DNA from: Channa striata
Taxonomy: Eukaryota > Chordata > Actinopteri > Anabantiformes > Channidae
Direction of reading: 5' to 3'
Assembly: GCA_033026295.1 (NCBI GenBank)
Contig: CM065170.1
Coordinates: forward strand, 32,252,780-32,316,779
DNA: 64,000 nt
Under the pieces are notes generated by a model. The model was not told the DNA's origin and searched no databases. It saw only the letters and a program-made list of their open reading frames with translations. Positions within the stretch are counted from its first letter, which is position 1. Each line of letters begins with the position of its first letter. A program made the translations under genes and the position numbers. Shown here piece after piece: positions 60,731-64,000 of the stretch.

Positions 60731-63700
60731 TCAGGACCACAACAAGCAGCCAGGAGACACGGAAACCAGTCAAGTGTTCGTAAATCGTTGGTCTGGTTTT
60801 AAATCCCGCAGTGCTGTACTTTGTTTACACGCTGTCAGAGGTAGAAATGGAAACTGAAAAGCCATGAAAGATTCAACGGCGAACTTCAGCGGCACACAGT
60901 ATGTACCTGTCAGCACTAATGAAGAAGAAGAGACTGCTTTCAGGAGCATCAGTGGCATCTTTAGGGGCCAGGAAAAGAGTCTTCACTTCTTAAAATTCAA
61001 ACTGGGGCTCTCCTTTTCTAGTTTCAGCGAGCTGCCGGGCTGCAAACCTCATCCCTATGGCTCCATTACGTGGAGCGGGCCTTGATGACTCCTTCAATTT
61101 ACACAAAACCGCTTGACAAACGCTTTTTCCACATCAGTCTTTACTGTTGCCCCAGGATGAGCTGGAGGAGCCTTGAGTCCAGACCATCCCGTCTGCTATG
61201 AATCATCAATACGTGCATCTCATCAGGGTGAGAGTTAGCTACTAAACAAACGTGGTTAGGTGTTCTTCAAATCTCACGCGTTCGTTCGTGATTCTCCTCT
61301 GACTTGTTACAACAAGGCAACAAATGATTGTTTCACACTGGACTGGAAAGTCTTTTTGATGGAGCTGGATGCCAGTGAGAAGTGATATTAAAGTATTTTA
61401 TCGTATTGATCGTATCGCTCTGTATTGCTCCGTATCGTATCGCATAGAGTTGTGTCGTATCGTATCGTATTGTATCGCAACAAATCGTATTGTATTGCAT
61501 CGAGTTGTGTGTCATATTGTATTGCTCCGTATCGTATCGCATTGTGTGACTCACGTCATATCTCCTTAGGCAGTACTTGGCACGTTCTGTTACCTTTGTA
61601 CAATTGATGAACTTAGCTGCAGTCACAGTCTGTCACATGCGCCACTTCTCCTTTCTTTCATATTCATAATCAACCTCACATTGTGCACATACTTGACGTA
61701 AAGAGTGTGACAACTGGGTGTGAACCAGAAACAAATCTGTGATGTGACGCTGAGACGTGCATGTTCAGGCTGCCTCTGAACTCAGAAGGAGGAGAGAGAG
61801 TCCGAGGAATGAAATTTGACATTCCCGGTTTTAAGCCTTTTCATTATGATGATTCATAGGAGTAAAGTCCTGACCTTCTAGTGAGATTAGGGGATAAATG
61901 ATTACTTACGTGAAATCGCAGCGTAATACTGGGCCCATGCAAACGCCGAGAGACCCAGCAAACCCTTAGATGAACTGGAACTTCACTTTCTCATATGCTG
62001 ATGTCTTTTTTTTCCAGGACAAAGTCAATCTAATCGTATCTGTATGCAGACGTCGTTTTTCTCTGCTCCGGCCTCATTTTTCTCCTTTTTTTTCTCCATA
62101 CCATCTAGTTTGTTTCTCCATCAGCTCCCTTTTCAATCCATTTGTCTTTATTCCATTTTCATTTTCTTTGGATGGAAACATCTCCTTTCCCCCCCCTCTC
62201 TTTAAGTATTTACCTGTGTCTTAAAGCCATATATCAGCCACACATCTTCGTGAATAATTTACCAGACCTCTCTTTTTCTTCGCTCTCTCCCTTTTTTAAA
62301 AATAAATCCAGAACTCGCCGGCCTTTTCTGGCTTTCTTCTTCTTACGAGTTAATTATTGCTCGCTCTTCATGGATGTGGATCTCTTTCACGTTTCTCCTG
62401 CTTTTGTCGAACTCATTTTTCTCTTTTGTTGATGGATGCAGGCCTCCACCTCATTTCTCTTTCTGTGCAGCCCGGTCCCATTTTCCCTCTTTGAGGCTGA
62501 TTTACTCTTTGTCTTCATGAATGTGCACTATTATTTTTTTCTCCTCACTCGTACTTTTAAATATAATGCAATGCAACACTTATTTTCTTATCCGGCAGCG
62601 GTATACTTCCTATATAAAAGTCTGCAGGAGAAAATCTAATAGTAAGTCCAAAGTTTATATGAGTCTGATGTGATTTTTGACAGTTCATGTCCGTCACAAG
62701 TTCAGCTTCAGACTTTGACACAAACTTCTATGTCTCGTATGGTTTCATTGCACTTTTTTTTGTGCCTTTAAAGATAAATCTGGATCTGTTGTGACTTATT
62801 TGTTACAAAAAAGTTGTACATGTCACTCGTAGGAGCACAAGATGCATTTGTTGGGGACTATTTTCTGTGGTGGATTAACACACAGATCTAAGAAGTAGTG
62901 TGTGGATTAGTGACGTGTTTTTAAAGGGTTTTGGACATTGAAGTTGGACATTAATAACCTTAGATCACCGGTCGTTGACCCCGAACAGGTTCGTTTGTGT
63001 ATCTCCAGCACACAAGCGTCCAGCCCGTCTCTTCAGGTCACTCGGGCCCAGTGTGTTGGACCATCCTGGATCTCCGTCCCCGGGCGTCTCTTGCTCTCCT
63101 GCCCTTTATCTCCTTCTGATGGCTCGTTCCTTCTCCGGATTGCTGAGTGATGCTCGTCGCTGCTGCCGCGTGTCGTCTTTCCACTCTGCGGGTTTTAATG
63201 GTGGAGAGGAGGTCCTGTCCTTTTCCCTTCTGTTCATCTGTAGCTCTCCTCGTTAAAGGCCTTTGTTGACGCGTGTTTCCTTCTTTGTGTTTAGTCTGAT
63301 GCCAGAAGGTGGTGAACAGACCCGATTTTGAGCTACATAAACAGAAGTTGTCCAGCAGCAGGTGTGTCAGACCTGTGTGAACACACGGTTGAAGTTGGGA
63401 AAAGTCGCATGTTTGGGTTAAAACAGTTTGTGAGAAAAACAGTAGTGGCCCATGGGAAAATGATCCATCATAATAACCACAGGTCAACTAACGATGCTCG
63501 TCTCTGAATCCTGGCCCGACCTCCACGCTGCAGCACCCTGTTCAGCCTGTTAAACTTGTGTGTGCGTGTGTGTGTTTCACGCACAGTTGCCCTGCAGACT
63601 TTACCAAGGTGCAGCACAGCATGGCAGAGCCACCGAAACCCAACAATTTATATAATCAGAGGAGTGATTACCAAACAATTAGCTTTTCAGCATCTCTTTT

Positions 63701-64000
63701 AGCTCACATAGAGCCCAGAACGTGTGACTCTCTGATGAAGACTCTGCCAACATATCAGCTTGTGCAACTCAAAACTTTCTTGGTGCTACGAATACATCTT
63801 TGCTAATTAGAAGTGCGTTCCTCTGCCCACAGTTTGAGCTGCAGCTTTCTGAACGTTTGCCACTCGCTCCGACACCAAAATATAACTGAAATGACATTTG
63901 CAGTTACTTTGCACCAGTCGAACCTGCACAAGTGCGACGCCACGAATCTTATGCTGCCGGTTTCGCTGCATGAAAGGACGCTGTGCACAAATCCCTGCGT
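60731..64000. other. Upstream flank, distal part
   Basis: No gene is seen. It contains the degenerate GTATC-type satellite at 61400-61548 and a strongly pyrimidine-rich + strand stretch at about 61980-62560. Confidence 0.5.
61400..61548 (+). repeat. Degenerate CGTAT/TGTAT pentamer satellite
   Basis: About 150 bases built from CGTAT, TGTAT and CGCAT pentamers. A 25-base string recurs exactly at 61421-61445 and 61518-61542, showing a longer repeat level of 97 bases. Confidence 0.8.

Noticed and set aside
62016..62020. Strong acceptor-like tract (polypyrimidine then CCAG) near 62.0 kb
   Set aside because: The whole region is pyrimidine-rich, and the sequence after the AG shows no sustained protein-like frame.

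Overview
The window reads as teleost (bony fish) nuclear DNA. It has spliced vertebrate genes with GT-AG introns, many CA-type microsatellites, and worn transposon fragments of families common in fish. I cannot name the species.

Two protein-coding genes are well supported. (1) The 3' part of ORC4 (origin recognition complex subunit 4) lies on the + strand at 42-1984. It has nine exons, from the middle of the AAA+ ATPase domain to the stop codon; the upstream exons lie outside the window. (2) A complete ACVR2A (activin receptor type 2A) lies on the - strand, with coding sequence from 47417 down to 9008. Eleven coding exons join in phase into a 521-residue protein. The genes are tail to tail, the same neighbour relationship as human ORC4 and ACVR2A, so this is a conserved syntenic block.

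Layout: 1-1984 ORC4 exons; about 1985-2155 ORC4 3'UTR; about 2156-3090 a short convergent intergenic gap; about 3090-9007 the likely long ACVR2A 3'UTR; 9008-10400 ACVR2A exons 11-7 (clustered); 10401-13298 intron 6; 13299-13776 exons 6 and 5; 13777-26495 intron 4 (12.7 kb); 26496-30261 exons 4, 3 and 2; 30262-47362 intron 1 (17.1 kb); 47363-47442 exon with the start codon; about 47780-48380 CpG-rich promoter and probable non-coding leader exon; 48381-64000 upstream DNA with no recognised gene.

The genes do unrelated jobs. ORC4 acts in the nucleus to license DNA replication origins. ACVR2A is a plasma-membrane Ser/Thr kinase receptor for activin/TGF-beta-family ligands.

The accessory content is transposon debris: a Tc1-like transposase remnant (52.7-53.1 kb), two non-LTR retrotransposon ORF2 remnants (35.7-36.2 and 60.6-60.7 kb), a coding-like block in intron 4 that looks like the N-terminal part of a fish hAT/ZMYM1-like gene (20.2-20.9 kb), several SINE-like pieces and many simple repeats. 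No wholly new biological system is evident. The observations most worth checking are: the ACVR2A leader (a possible in-frame upstream start and an overlapping uORF), an orphan housekeeping-type promoter cluster at 49.43-49.50 kb, a G-quadruplex-type run in the ACVR2A 3'UTR, and the intron 4 coding-like block.
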